Positions 7,464-15,760 of a DNA stretch of 47,586 nt are shown here, in pieces (the first letter of the stretch is position 1; each line of letters begins with the position of its first letter). Below the pieces are notes generated by a model. That model was not told the origin of the DNA, ran no database searches, and saw only the letters and a list, made by a program, of their open reading frames with translations. The position numbers were made by a program, and so were the translations under genes. Origin of the DNA: Nocardiopsis endophytica (lineage in GTDB: Bacteria; Actinomycetota; Actinomycetes; Streptosporangiales; Streptosporangiaceae); assembly GCF_027706725.1 (NCBI RefSeq), contig NZ_JAQFWQ010000049.1, positions 1 through 47,586 on the forward strand. Direction: 5' to 3'.

Positions 7464-8684
7464 TCAGCCCGCCAGCAGCGCGTCCACGCGCTGGGGGGCC
7501 AGGCCGTGCTCGATCACCATCACCGCCGCCCCGATCACCCCTGCCCGCTCGCCCACCTGGGACGACACGATGCTCAGGTCCTCGGTGGCCAGCGGCAGCG
7601 AGCGCTGGTAGATCACCTCGCGCACCCCGGCCAGCAGGTGGTCGCCCGCCTGGGAGAGCGACCCGCCGATCACGATCATCGACGGGTTGAACATGTTCAC
7701 CGAGGCCGCCAGCACCTCGCCGATGTCCCGCCCGGCCTGGCGCAGCGCCCTGAGCACCGGCAGGCTGCCGCCGCGGGCCAGGTCGACCACGTCCAGCGCG
7801 CCGTGCGCCTCGATGCCCTGCTCACCGAGGGCCGCGGCGATCGCCGACCCGCTGGCCACCGCCTCCAGGCAGCCGGTGTTGCCGCAGCGGCAGGGCACGT
7901 CCGCCCCGCGCGGCACCTGGATGTGCCCCATGTCCCCGGCGGCGCCCTTGGCCCCCCGGTAGACGCGGCCGTCGGCGATGATGCCGCACCCGATGCCGGT
8001 GGCGACCTTGACGAACAGCAGGTGCCGGGCCTCGCTCCAGCGGGCGAAGTGCTCGCCCACGGCCATGATGTTGACGTCGTTGTCGACGAGCACCGCCCCG
8101 GGCAGCAGCTCCCCGACGAACCCGGGCACGTCGAACCCGTCCCAGCCGGGCATGATCGGCGGGCTCACCGCGCGGCCGGTGTCGTGCGCGACCGGCCCGG
8201 GCAGGCCGATGCCGGTGCCCAGCAGCTCCTCCGGGGCGCGCCCGGCCCCGGCCAGCAGGGCGTGCCCGTGCTCGGCCACCCAGCCCAGCACCTCGGCCGG
8301 GCCGCGGGAGATCTCGATGTCGGCGAAGGTGTCGGCGAGGACCTGCCCGGCGAGGTCGGTCAGGGCCAGCCGGGCGTAGGTGGCGCCCAGGTCGGCGGCG
8401 AGCACCACCCGCGCCCCCGGGTCGAAGACGAACGTGGTGGGGGGGCGCCCGCCGGTGGAGGCGGCCTCGCCCGCCGGGCCGATGAGGCCCCCGGCCAGCA
8501 GGGCGTCGACCCGCTGGGTGACCGTCGAGCGCGCTAACCCGGTGACCGCCGCCAGTTCCGCCCGGGTGCGGGGGCGGCCGTCGCGGAGGAGGCGCAGCAG
8601 GGTGCCGGCGCCGGGCGGGGCGGGCGGGGCGGACCCGGCTTCGGCGCGCCGGTCCCCCGTCTTCGTCAGCGCGTCTTCTGTCAC
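7464..8684 (-). CDS. ROK-family transcriptional regulator (NagC/XylR type)
   Basis: About 406 residues. An N-terminal winged HTH (LLRLLRDGRPRTRAELAAVTG, then ARSTVTQRVDALLAGG) is followed by the ROK sugar-kinase-like domain with an ATP-loop-like segment (VVLAADLGATYARLALTDL). The ROK zinc motif is intact: GHIQVPRG followed by CRCGNTGCLEA. The region after GIGLPGPV carries the sugar-binding loops. It is divergent from the sugar-oxidoreductase/CUT2 transporter operon starting at 8794, so it is probably the local repressor answering to the imported sugar or a derivative. GTG 8684 is chosen because it starts just before the variable N-terminus; an upstream ATG at 8750 is possible. Confidence 0.88.
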   Translation of the reverse strand: MTEDALTKTGDRRAEAGSAPPAPPGAGTLLRLLRDGRPRTRAELAAVTGLARSTVTQRVDALLAGGLIGPAGEAASTGGRPPTTFVFDPGARVVLAADLGATYARLALTDLAGQVLADTFADIEISRGPAEVLGWVAEHGHALLAGAGRAPEELLGTGIGLPGPVAHDTGRAVSPPIMPGWDGFDVPGFVGELLPGAVLVDNDVNIMAVGEHFARWSEARHLLFVKVATGIGCGIIADGRVYRGAKGAAGDMGHIQVPRGADVPCRCGNTGCLEAVASGSAIAAALGEQGIEAHGALDVVDLARGGSLPVLRALRQAGRDIGEVLAASVNMFNPSMIVIGGSLSQAGDHLLAGVREVIYQRSLPLATEDLSIVSSQVGERAGVIGAAVMVIEHGLAPQRVDALLAG

Positions 8685-8757
8685 ACGACCAGTGAAGCAC
8701 ACGGGACTAAGGGCGTGCTGCTCCCGGACTATTTCGGCCGGATTCGGCAACTTATGC

Positions 8758-8787
8758 TTGACCGTCGACAGAAGTACCGCTTACCGT
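8758..8787 (+). promoter_or_regulatory. Promoter of the sugar operon, giving a leaderless transcript
   Basis: TTGACC (8758-8763), an 18-bp spacer and TACCGT (8782-8787) form a good actinobacterial housekeeping promoter. A start 7 nt past the -10 falls on the ATG at 8794, and no ribosome-binding site precedes that ATG. TTCGG repeats upstream at 8733-8747 may be the ROK operator, but this is speculative. Confidence 0.55.
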
Positions 8788-8793
8788 CCTCTT

Positions 8794-9921
8794 ATGCGAG
8801 TGAGTCAGGTCACAGGAGGCGGCTACCGGGCCGCCGTCATCGGCGCCGGATTCATGGGGCGGGTGCACTCCCGCGCGATCCGGGCCGGGGGCGGCCGCGT
8901 GGTGGGCGTCGCGGCGTCCACCCCCGAGCGCGCCCGTGAGGCGGCCGGCCCCCTGGGGGCCGAGCGGGCGTTCGACGACGCTGCCGCCCTGATCGAGGAC
9001 GACGAGGTCGACGTGGTGCACGTGTGCACCCCCAACCACCTGCACGCCCCCCTGACCCTGGCCGCGCTGGACGCCGGGCGCCACGTGGTCTGCGAGAAGC
9101 CTTTGGCCACCGACGCCGCCGTGGCCGCCCGGATGGCCGCCGCCGCGGACGAGGCGGCCAAGGCCGACGGGGGCCGGGTGGCCTCCGTGCCGTTCGTCTA
9201 CCGCTTCCACCCGATGGTGCGCGAGGCCCGCGCCCAGGTCGCCGCCGGGGCGGTCGGGCGGGTGCACCTGGCCCACGGCGGCTACCTGCAGGACTGGCTG
9301 CTGCGCCCGGACGACGACAACTGGCGCGTCGACCCCGACCTGGGCGGCCCCACCCGCGCCTTCGGCGACATCGGCTCGCACTTCTGCGACCTGCTGGAGT
9401 TCGTGCTGGGCGACCGGATCGCCGCGGTCAGCGCGCAGACGACGACCACGCTCCCCCGGCGCGGCCCCGGCGAGGGCGCCCCCGTCACCACCGAGGACCT
9501 GGTGGTGCTGCAGTTCCGCACCGAGGCCGGGGTGATCGGCACCGGCGTGGTCAGCCAGGTCTCGGCCGGCCGGAAGAACCGCCTGCACCTGGAGGTGTCC
9601 GGCTCCGAGCACTCCCTCGCCTTCGACCAGGAGCAGCCCGAGCTGCTGTGGAAGGGCGGGCGCGAGCGCAACGAGGTGATCATGCGCGCCCCCGAGGTGC
9701 TCTCGCCCGACGCCTCCCGGCTGGCCCGGGTGCCCTCCGGGCACCCGCAGGGCTACCAGGAGTGCTTCGACGCCTTCGTCGCCGACACCGCCGAGGCCGT
9801 CGCCACCGGCACCGCCCCCGACGGGCTGCCGGTCTTCGCCGACGGCCTGCGGGCCGCGCGGATCGCCGACGCCGTGCTGGCCTCGGCCCGCTCCGGCGGC
9901 TGGGAGGAGGTCGCCCGGTGA
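8794..9921 (+). CDS. Gfo/Idh/MocA-family oxidoreductase
   Basis: A 375-residue NAD(P)-dependent sugar or polyol dehydrogenase. The Rossmann start (YRAAVIGAGFMGRVHSRAI) is followed by HVCTPNHLHAPL and the family Glu-Lys-Pro motif CEKPLATD with the catalytic Lys. The C-terminal dimerisation/substrate domain includes GDIGSHFCDLLEFVLGD, whose His is the usual catalytic or binding residue. Members oxidise inositols, glucosides (often at C3) or related sugars. It heads an operon with a ribose-type ABC transporter. The following ATP-binding gene overlaps by GTGA, so it presumably acts on the imported substrate. Confidence 0.9.
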   Translation: MRVSQVTGGGYRAAVIGAGFMGRVHSRAIRAGGGRVVGVAASTPERAREAAGPLGAERAFDDAAALIEDDEVDVVHVCTPNHLHAPLTLAALDAGRHVVCEKPLATDAAVAARMAAAADEAAKADGGRVASVPFVYRFHPMVREARAQVAAGAVGRVHLAHGGYLQDWLLRPDDDNWRVDPDLGGPTRAFGDIGSHFCDLLEFVLGDRIAAVSAQTTTTLPRRGPGEGAPVTTEDLVVLQFRTEAGVIGTGVVSQVSAGRKNRLHLEVSGSEHSLAFDQEQPELLWKGGRERNEVIMRAPEVLSPDASRLARVPSGHPQGYQECFDAFVADTAEAVATGTAPDGLPVFADGLRAARIADAVLASARSGGWEEVAR

Positions 9922-11420
9922 ACGGCGGGCCTCAGCCGCCGCTGCTGCGCATGAGCGGCGTGGGCAAGTCCTTCCTCGGCGTCCCGGTGCTGCGGGACGT
10001 GGACCTGCAGGTGCGCGCGGGCGAGGTGCACGCCCTGGTCGGGGAGAACGGCGCCGGGAAGTCGACGCTGATGAAGATCCTGGCCGGGGTGCACCGGGCC
10101 GACGCCGGGACGGTCGAGCTCGGCGGCGAGCGGGTCGACTTCGCCCACCCGGTCCACGCGCGCGAGGCCGGGGTGGCCACCGTCTTCCAGGAGTTCAACC
10201 TGCTGCCCGAGCGCACCGTGGCCGAGAACGTCTTCCTCGGCCGCGAACCGCGCGGGAGCGGGACGCGCATCGGGGTGGACGCGCGCGCGATGGCCGCCGA
10301 GACCGAGCGCCTGCTGGAGGACCTGGGGCTGAGCGCCATCTCCCCGCACGCGCCCGTGCGCACCCTGTCGGTGGCCGAGCAGCAGATCGTCGAGGTCGTC
10401 AAGGCCATGTCGCAGAGCGCGCGCATCGTCTCCATGGACGAGCCCACGGCGGCGCTGGCCGGGGCCGAGGTGGAGCTGCTGTACCGGCTGGTGCGCAGGC
10501 TCAGGGAGCGCGGGGTCGCGGTCCTGTACGTCTCGCACCGACTCAAGGAGATCTTCGACCTGTCCGACCGCATCACCGTGCTCAAGGACGGCGCGAAGGT
10601 CGCCACCGTGGACACCCCCGACACCACCGGCGCCGACCTCATCCGCATGATGGTCGGCCGCCCGGTGAGCGCGGTCTTCCCCGAGAAGATCGCGGGCACC
10701 GAGGCGGGCCGGGTCCGCCTGGAGGTGACCGGCGGCGGCAACGAGCGCCTGGACGGGATCGACCTGCAGGTGCGCTCCGGCGAGATCGTCGGGTTGGCGG
10801 GCCTTCAGGGCAGCGGGCGCACCGAGATCGCGCACGCCCTGTTCGGCATCGACCGGTTCACCCGGGGCGAGCTGCGCATCGACGGCGAGCGGGCGGTGCT
10901 GCGCTCGCCGCGCCGGGCGGTGCGCTCGGGGGTCGCCCTCGTCAGCGAGGACCGCAAGACGCAGGGGCTGGCCCTGCACCGGTCGGTCCTGGACAACGGG
11001 CGCCTCGTCCTGGACGCGGTGGCACCCCGCCGCTCCCGCGCGCGCTCGGGCCGCCTGCCCGGCATCTTCTCCTCCCTGGAGCTGGTGGCCCGGTCCCCCT
11101 CCCAAGAGGTGCGGTTCCTTTCCGGAGGCAACCAGCAGAAGGTCGTGCTCGCCAAGTGGCTGGCCACCGACCCCTCGGTGGTGGTGCTCGACGAGCCCAC
11201 CCGCGGCATCGACGTGGGCGCCAAGCACGCCGTGTACACGCTGGTGCGGCGGTTGGCCGCGGAGGGCGCGGCGATCGTGCTCATCTCCTCGGAGCTGCCG
11301 GAGGTGCTGGGCCTGGCCGACCGGGTGCTGGTGCTCCGCGACGGCCGGATCACCGGGGAGCTGCCCGGCGGCGCGTCCGAGGAGGCCGTGATGGAACTGG
11401 CCGTGGGGGGCGCGCCATGA
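9918..11420 (+). CDS. CUT2 sugar ABC transporter, double ATP-binding subunit (RbsA/MglA type)
   Basis: 500 residues with two fused ATP-binding domains. Domain 1 has an intact Walker A (GENGAGKST, residues 42-50), a degenerate signature (LSVAEQQIVEVVKAM) and Walker B (IVSMDEPTAAL). Domain 2 has the degenerate Walker A usual for this class (GLQGSGRTE), signature LSGGNQQKVVLAKWL and Walker B VVVLDEPTRGID. The length and asymmetry are those of the ribose/galactose/inositol family. It starts at GTG 9918 inside the stop of the oxidoreductase gene, with GGGAGGAGG 7 nt upstream, and overlaps the first permease by ATGA. Confidence 0.93.
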   Translation: MNGGPQPPLLRMSGVGKSFLGVPVLRDVDLQVRAGEVHALVGENGAGKSTLMKILAGVHRADAGTVELGGERVDFAHPVHAREAGVATVFQEFNLLPERTVAENVFLGREPRGSGTRIGVDARAMAAETERLLEDLGLSAISPHAPVRTLSVAEQQIVEVVKAMSQSARIVSMDEPTAALAGAEVELLYRLVRRLRERGVAVLYVSHRLKEIFDLSDRITVLKDGAKVATVDTPDTTGADLIRMMVGRPVSAVFPEKIAGTEAGRVRLEVTGGGNERLDGIDLQVRSGEIVGLAGLQGSGRTEIAHALFGIDRFTRGELRIDGERAVLRSPRRAVRSGVALVSEDRKTQGLALHRSVLDNGRLVLDAVAPRRSRARSGRLPGIFSSLELVARSPSQEVRFLSGGNQQKVVLAKWLATDPSVVVLDEPTRGIDVGAKHAVYTLVRRLAAEGAAIVLISSELPEVLGLADRVLVLRDGRITGELPGGASEEAVMELAVGGAP

Positions 11421-12427
11421 GCCGCCCCCGCCTGGGCACCACCGGGCTGGTGTACGTGGCGCTGCTGGCCATCCTGGCGGCCGGGGCGGCGCTGGCCGCC
11501 GCGCGCGGGCAGGAGCTGCTCACCACCGCCAACACGGTGGACCTGCTGACCCGCTCCAGCCTGCTGGGGTTCGTGGCGATCGGGCAGACGCTGGTCATCC
11601 TGTGCCGGTCGCTGGACCTGTCGGTGGGCTACGTGATGGCGCTGTCCAGCGTCGTCGCCGCCACCGCCATGGCCGGGCAGCCCTCCCGCATCTGGCTGGG
11701 CGTGGCCGCCGTCGTCGTGGTGGCGGCGCTGATCGGGCTGGCCAACGGGCTGATCGTGACCCGGCTGGGGGTCAACGCCTTCATCACCACCCTGGGCATG
11801 GGCCTGATCATCAAGGGCTACCTGGACACCCGGTACCAGGGCCCGGCCGGGGAGGTGCCCGCGGGCTTCCAGCTCTTCGGCTACACCCGCATCGGGGTGG
11901 TGCCCCTGTCGTTCGCGGTGATGGCGGCCGTGGCCGTGCTGGCCGTGCTGTTCCTGCGGCGCACCCGCACCGGCGTGCACATGTACGCGGTGGGCGGGGA
12001 CGCCGAGGTGGCGCGCATGTCCGGGGTGCGGGCGGACCGGCCGCTGCTCACCGCGCACGTGCTGTGCTCGGTCACCGCCGGGCTGGCCGGGCTGCTGATC
12101 GCCTCCCGGTTCGGCACCGGCAGCACCCTGGTCTACTCCTCCGGCTACGAGCTGGAGTCCATCGCCGCCGTGGTGCTCGGCGGCACCTACCTGCTGGGCG
12201 GGCGCGGCGGGGTCGGCGGGACCGTCGCCGGGGTGCTCATCCTGGCCACCCTCGACACCGTCTTCAACGTGCTGGGCGTCGACCCGTTCTTCAAGGACGT
12301 GCTGCGCGGCGCCATCGTCATCGCCGCCGTGGCGCTGTACGCCCGCCGCCAGATCGACCGGGCGGCCACCCCGCCGCGGTTCCCGCGGCGGCCGGGGCAC
12401 GCCGCCGCGAGAGGAGGAGGGCCATGA
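11417..12427 (+). CDS. CUT2 sugar ABC transporter permease (RbsC type), first
   Basis: 336 residues with about nine hydrophobic segments and the family signatures GQTLVILCRSLDLSVGYVMAL, then ANGLIVTRLGVNAFITTLG, and near the end SIAAVVLGGTYLLGGRGGV. It forms the membrane channel with the second permease encoded immediately downstream. ATGA overlaps at both ends show translational coupling. Confidence 0.92.
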   Translation: MSRPRLGTTGLVYVALLAILAAGAALAAARGQELLTTANTVDLLTRSSLLGFVAIGQTLVILCRSLDLSVGYVMALSSVVAATAMAGQPSRIWLGVAAVVVVAALIGLANGLIVTRLGVNAFITTLGMGLIIKGYLDTRYQGPAGEVPAGFQLFGYTRIGVVPLSFAVMAAVAVLAVLFLRRTRTGVHMYAVGGDAEVARMSGVRADRPLLTAHVLCSVTAGLAGLLIASRFGTGSTLVYSSGYELESIAAVVLGGTYLLGGRGGVGGTVAGVLILATLDTVFNVLGVDPFFKDVLRGAIVIAAVALYARRQIDRAATPPRFPRRPGHAAARGGGP

Positions 12428-13482
12428 CCGCGACCGACACCCCGGCGTCCGGCGCCGCCGGCGCGCTCCGCCGGGCCGGGGCCGCCCTGGCCGGGGGCGG
12501 CGGCGGAACCGTGTTCGCCCTGCTGGTCCTGGTGTTCGCGGTGATCTTCGCGATCAACCCGGGCTTCGCCCGGCCGCCGTCGCTGCTGGCCTTCGCCCAG
12601 CAGGCCGCCCCGCTGGTGGTGCTGGCCGTGGGCCAGTACCTGGTGATCGTCTCCGGCGAGCTGGACCTGTCGGTCGGCTCCCTGGTCGGGGCGCAGGTGG
12701 TGGTGGCCGCCCGGCTGATCGACGGCCAGGAGCCGATGACGCTGCCGGTGCTGGCGCTCATGCTCGCCTTCGGAGCCGCCGTGGGCCTGGTCAACGGGCT
12801 GGTCACCACGGTGCTGAAGGTGCCCTCGATCATCGCGACGCTGGGCATGATGCTGGTGCTCTACGGCGCGGTGCGGCTGTGGACCGGCGGCGCCCCCACC
12901 GGCGCGCTGTCCGAGGCCTTCCGGGTGGCCGGGCGCGGCGACGCCGTCGTGCTCCCGCTCATCGGCGGCGTCCCCTGGGCGGTGCTGATCGCGGCGGCGG
13001 TGGGCGCGGCCGCCGTCGCGCTGATGCGCTCGCCCTACGGGCGCACCCTGGTCGCCGTGGGCGACAACGCCACCGCCGCGGCCTTCTCCGGCGCCCGGGT
13101 GTGGCGGGTGCGCACCCTGGCCTTCGTCGGCTCCAGCGTGCTGGCCACCCTGGCGGCGGTGCTCATCGGCGGCTTCGCCGGGGTCACCGCGCAGGTCGGC
13201 GAGGGGCTGGAGTTCTCGGCCATCACCGCGGTGGTGCTCGGCGGCGTGGTCCTGGGCGGCGGGCGCGGCGCCGTCCTGGCCGCGATCGGCGGGGCGCTGG
13301 CGGTCGAGGCGCTGTTCACCCTGTTCAACCAGCTCTACCTGCCCTCCACGATCCAGCCGACCGTCCAGGGCGTCATCATCATCGCCGCGGTGGCCTACGC
13401 CGCCCGCGAGCGGTCCCGCAGATCCCCCCGGGCACCGGCACCCGCCGGCGGCCCGGAGAAGTCCCCCCGCGAGGAGGTCTGA
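12424..13482 (+). CDS. CUT2 sugar ABC transporter permease (RbsC type), second
   Basis: 352 residues, paralogous to the preceding permease and with the same landmarks: GQYLVIVSGELDLSVGSLVG, VNGLVTTVLKVPSIIATLG and FSAITAVVLGGVVLGGGRG. A Gly/Ala-rich N-terminal extension precedes the first helix, and a short Arg/Pro-rich cytoplasmic tail ends the protein. Two different permease genes suggest a heterodimeric channel, as in several CUT2 systems. The ATG overlaps the upstream stop. The binding-protein gene starts 3 bp later with GAGGAGG as its ribosome-binding site. Confidence 0.92.
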   Translation: MTATDTPASGAAGALRRAGAALAGGGGGTVFALLVLVFAVIFAINPGFARPPSLLAFAQQAAPLVVLAVGQYLVIVSGELDLSVGSLVGAQVVVAARLIDGQEPMTLPVLALMLAFGAAVGLVNGLVTTVLKVPSIIATLGMMLVLYGAVRLWTGGAPTGALSEAFRVAGRGDAVVLPLIGGVPWAVLIAAAVGAAAVALMRSPYGRTLVAVGDNATAAAFSGARVWRVRTLAFVGSSVLATLAAVLIGGFAGVTAQVGEGLEFSAITAVVLGGVVLGGGRGAVLAAIGGALAVEALFTLFNQLYLPSTIQPTVQGVIIIAAVAYAARERSRRSPRAPAPAGGPEKSPREEV

Positions 13483-13484
13483 CC

Positions 13485-14687
13485 ATGCGCCGAACCCGCG
13501 TCCTGCTGGCCGCCGGCGCCGCGCTGAGCCTCGCGCTCACCGCGTGCACCACCGACACCCCCACCGACGGCCCCGGTGAGGAGGGCCGGACCAGTCCCAG
13601 CGGCGACTGGTTCGACGCCGAGGAGTACGAGGCCCAGCTCGCCCAGCGCGACATGGAGCCCGAGGGGCCCGCCGACGAGCCCTGGCTCCAGGCGATCGAC
13701 CCGACCTACACCGACACCTCGGAGTACGCGCTGGAGGGGGAGGACCGCGAGGACCCCACGGTGTGCTTCTCCAACGCCTCGGTGTCCAACCCGTGGCGGG
13801 TGACCGGGTGGATCACCATGCAGCAGCAGGTGGAGGTGCTGCAGGAGAGCGGCGACATCGGCGAGTTCCGGGTGTCCGACGCCGCCGACGACGACAACCA
13901 GCAGATCTCCGACATCCAGGCGTTCGTGGACGCAGGGGACTGCGACGCCATCATCATCTCCCCCTCCACCACCGCCACGCTCACCCCGGCGGTGGAGGCG
14001 GCCTGCGAGAGCGGCGCCCCGGTCATCGTGTTCGACCGCGGGGTGAACACCGACTGCCACGTCACGTTCATCCACCCCATCGGGGGCTACGCCTTCGGGG
14101 CCGACGCCGCCGAGTTCCTGGTCGATGAGCTGGAGCCGGGATCGCGGGTACTGGCGCTGCGCATCCTGCCCGGGGTGGACGTGCTGGAGCACCGGTGGGC
14201 CGCCGCCCAGCAGGTGTTCGGCGACAGCGAGCTGGAGGTGATCGGCCACGAGTTCACCGAGGGCGACGGCGCCACCATCAAGGACCTGGTCACCCAGCAC
14301 CTGCAGCGCGGCGATGTCGACGGCATCTGGATGGACGCCGGGGACGGCGCGGTGGCCGCGCTGGAGGCGTTCGAGGACGCAGGGCAGCCCTACCCGGTGA
14401 TCTCCGGGGAGGACGAGCTGAGCTTCATGCGCAAGTGGCAGGAGGAGGACCTGACCGCGCTGGCGCCGGTCTACTCCAACTTCCAGTGGCGCACCCCGGT
14501 GCTGGCGGCCTCGATGATCCTCGACGGCGAGGAGGTGCCCGAGGAGTGGGTGCTGCCGCAGGAGCCGATCACCGGTGACGACCGGGACGACTTCCTGGAG
14601 CGCAACGCCGACATGCCGAGCCTGCACTACGCCAAGTTCGGCGGCGAGGACCTGCCCGGGTTCCCCGAAGCCTGGCAGGACCGCTGA
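13485..14687 (+). CDS. Sugar-binding lipoprotein of the CUT2 transporter
   Basis: 400 residues. A lipoprotein signal peptide ends at LALTAC with Cys21 as the lipidated residue. It is followed by a periplasmic-binding-protein type I (ribose-binding-like) fold: QQQVEVLQESGDIGEFRVSD, the segment CDAIIISPSTTATLTPAVEA and GAPVIVFDRGVNTD are typical of the family. It presents the substrate to the transporter at the outer face of the membrane. The stop codon overlaps the ATG of the next gene (TGATG). Confidence 0.92.
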   Translation: MRRTRVLLAAGAALSLALTACTTDTPTDGPGEEGRTSPSGDWFDAEEYEAQLAQRDMEPEGPADEPWLQAIDPTYTDTSEYALEGEDREDPTVCFSNASVSNPWRVTGWITMQQQVEVLQESGDIGEFRVSDAADDDNQQISDIQAFVDAGDCDAIIISPSTTATLTPAVEAACESGAPVIVFDRGVNTDCHVTFIHPIGGYAFGADAAEFLVDELEPGSRVLALRILPGVDVLEHRWAAAQQVFGDSELEVIGHEFTEGDGATIKDLVTQHLQRGDVDGIWMDAGDGAVAALEAFEDAGQPYPVISGEDELSFMRKWQEEDLTALAPVYSNFQWRTPVLAASMILDGEEVPEEWVLPQEPITGDDRDDFLERNADMPSLHYAKFGGEDLPGFPEAWQDR

Positions 14688-15595
14688 TGCGGCGGGCGCT
14701 GGGCGTCAGCACGTGGGTGTGGACCTCCCCGCTGACCGACGCGGAGCTGGAGCGGCTCGCCCCGCGCGTGGCGGCGTGGGGGTTCGACACCCTGGAGCTG
14801 CCGGTGGAGCGGCCGGGCGACTGGGACCCCGCCCGCGCCGCCCGCCTGCTGGACGGCCTGGGGCTGTCGGCGACGGTGTGCATCGTGATGGGGCCGGGCC
14901 GGGAGCTGGTGGCCGCCGACGCGGCCACCGTCGCCGCCACCCGGGACCACCTGCGCCGCACCGCGGACGCGGCGGCCGCGGTCGGCTCCCCGGTCATCGC
15001 CGGCCCGGCCTACACCTCGGTGGGCCGCACCTGGCGGATGGCCCCCGGGGAGCGCGAGTCGCGCTTCGCCGAGCTCGCCGACGCCCTGGGGCCGGTCGTC
15101 GAGCACGCCGCGGCGGCCGGGGTGAAGGTCGCCGTGGAGCCGCTGAACCGGTACGAGACCAGCCTGGTCAACACCGTGGCGCAGGGGCTGCAGGCGGTCG
15201 CGGCGCTGCCGCCCGAGCACTGCGGCCTGGCGCTGGACACCTACCACATGAACATCGAGGAGACCGACCCCGCGGCGGCGATCGGCGCCGCCGCGGGGCG
15301 CATCGCCCACGTGCAGGTGTGCGGCAACGACCGGGGCTCCCCCGGCCGCGACCACCTGGACTGGCCCGCGATCCTCGGCGCCCTGGACGGCGCCGGGTAC
15401 GCCGGGCCGCTGGTGATCGAGTCGTTCACCGCCGACAACGACGCCATCGCCACCGCCGCGTCGGTGTGGCGTCCCCTCGCCCCCGACCAGGACACCCTGG
15501 CCCGGGACGGGCTGGCCTTCCTGCGCGCCGCGCAGGAGGGCCGCCCCTCCTCCGCCTCCGACGACGGGAGGAGCGCATCCGCACCCCACGCATGA
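14687..15595 (+). CDS. Sugar phosphate isomerase/epimerase (AP-endonuclease-2/xylose isomerase-like TIM barrel)
   Basis: 302 residues. The xylose-isomerase-like TIM barrel is recognised by WGFDTLELPVERPGDW near the N-terminus, metal ligands in KVAVEPLNRYETSLV (Glu), the segment CGLALDTYHMNIEE (Asp, His), AHVQVCGNDRGSPG and a final GPLVIESFTADND (Glu). Related enzymes are D-psicose/tagatose 3-epimerases, inosose isomerases and, more recently, enzymes eliminating 3-keto-glycosides. Coupling by TGATG to the transporter's binding protein places it in the same pathway as the Gfo/Idh enzyme. Confidence 0.88.
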   Translation: MRRALGVSTWVWTSPLTDAELERLAPRVAAWGFDTLELPVERPGDWDPARAARLLDGLGLSATVCIVMGPGRELVAADAATVAATRDHLRRTADAAAAVGSPVIAGPAYTSVGRTWRMAPGERESRFAELADALGPVVEHAAAAGVKVAVEPLNRYETSLVNTVAQGLQAVAALPPEHCGLALDTYHMNIEETDPAAAIGAAAGRIAHVQVCGNDRGSPGRDHLDWPAILGALDGAGYAGPLVIESFTADNDAIATAASVWRPLAPDQDTLARDGLAFLRAAQEGRPSSASDDGRSASAPHA

Positions 15596-15760
15596 GCTCG
15601 ACGACGAGCACCCCGACCGATCAGCCCTGAACGGGACCTCCCCCCGGCCGGGACGCGGCCCCGAGCCGCACCCCCGGCCGCCCGTCGGCGCCGGCACGCC
15701 GCACGGACGACCCTTGCCCGTCTCCACAGACCCTGGACGCACGACCGGTGAGGAAGATCC

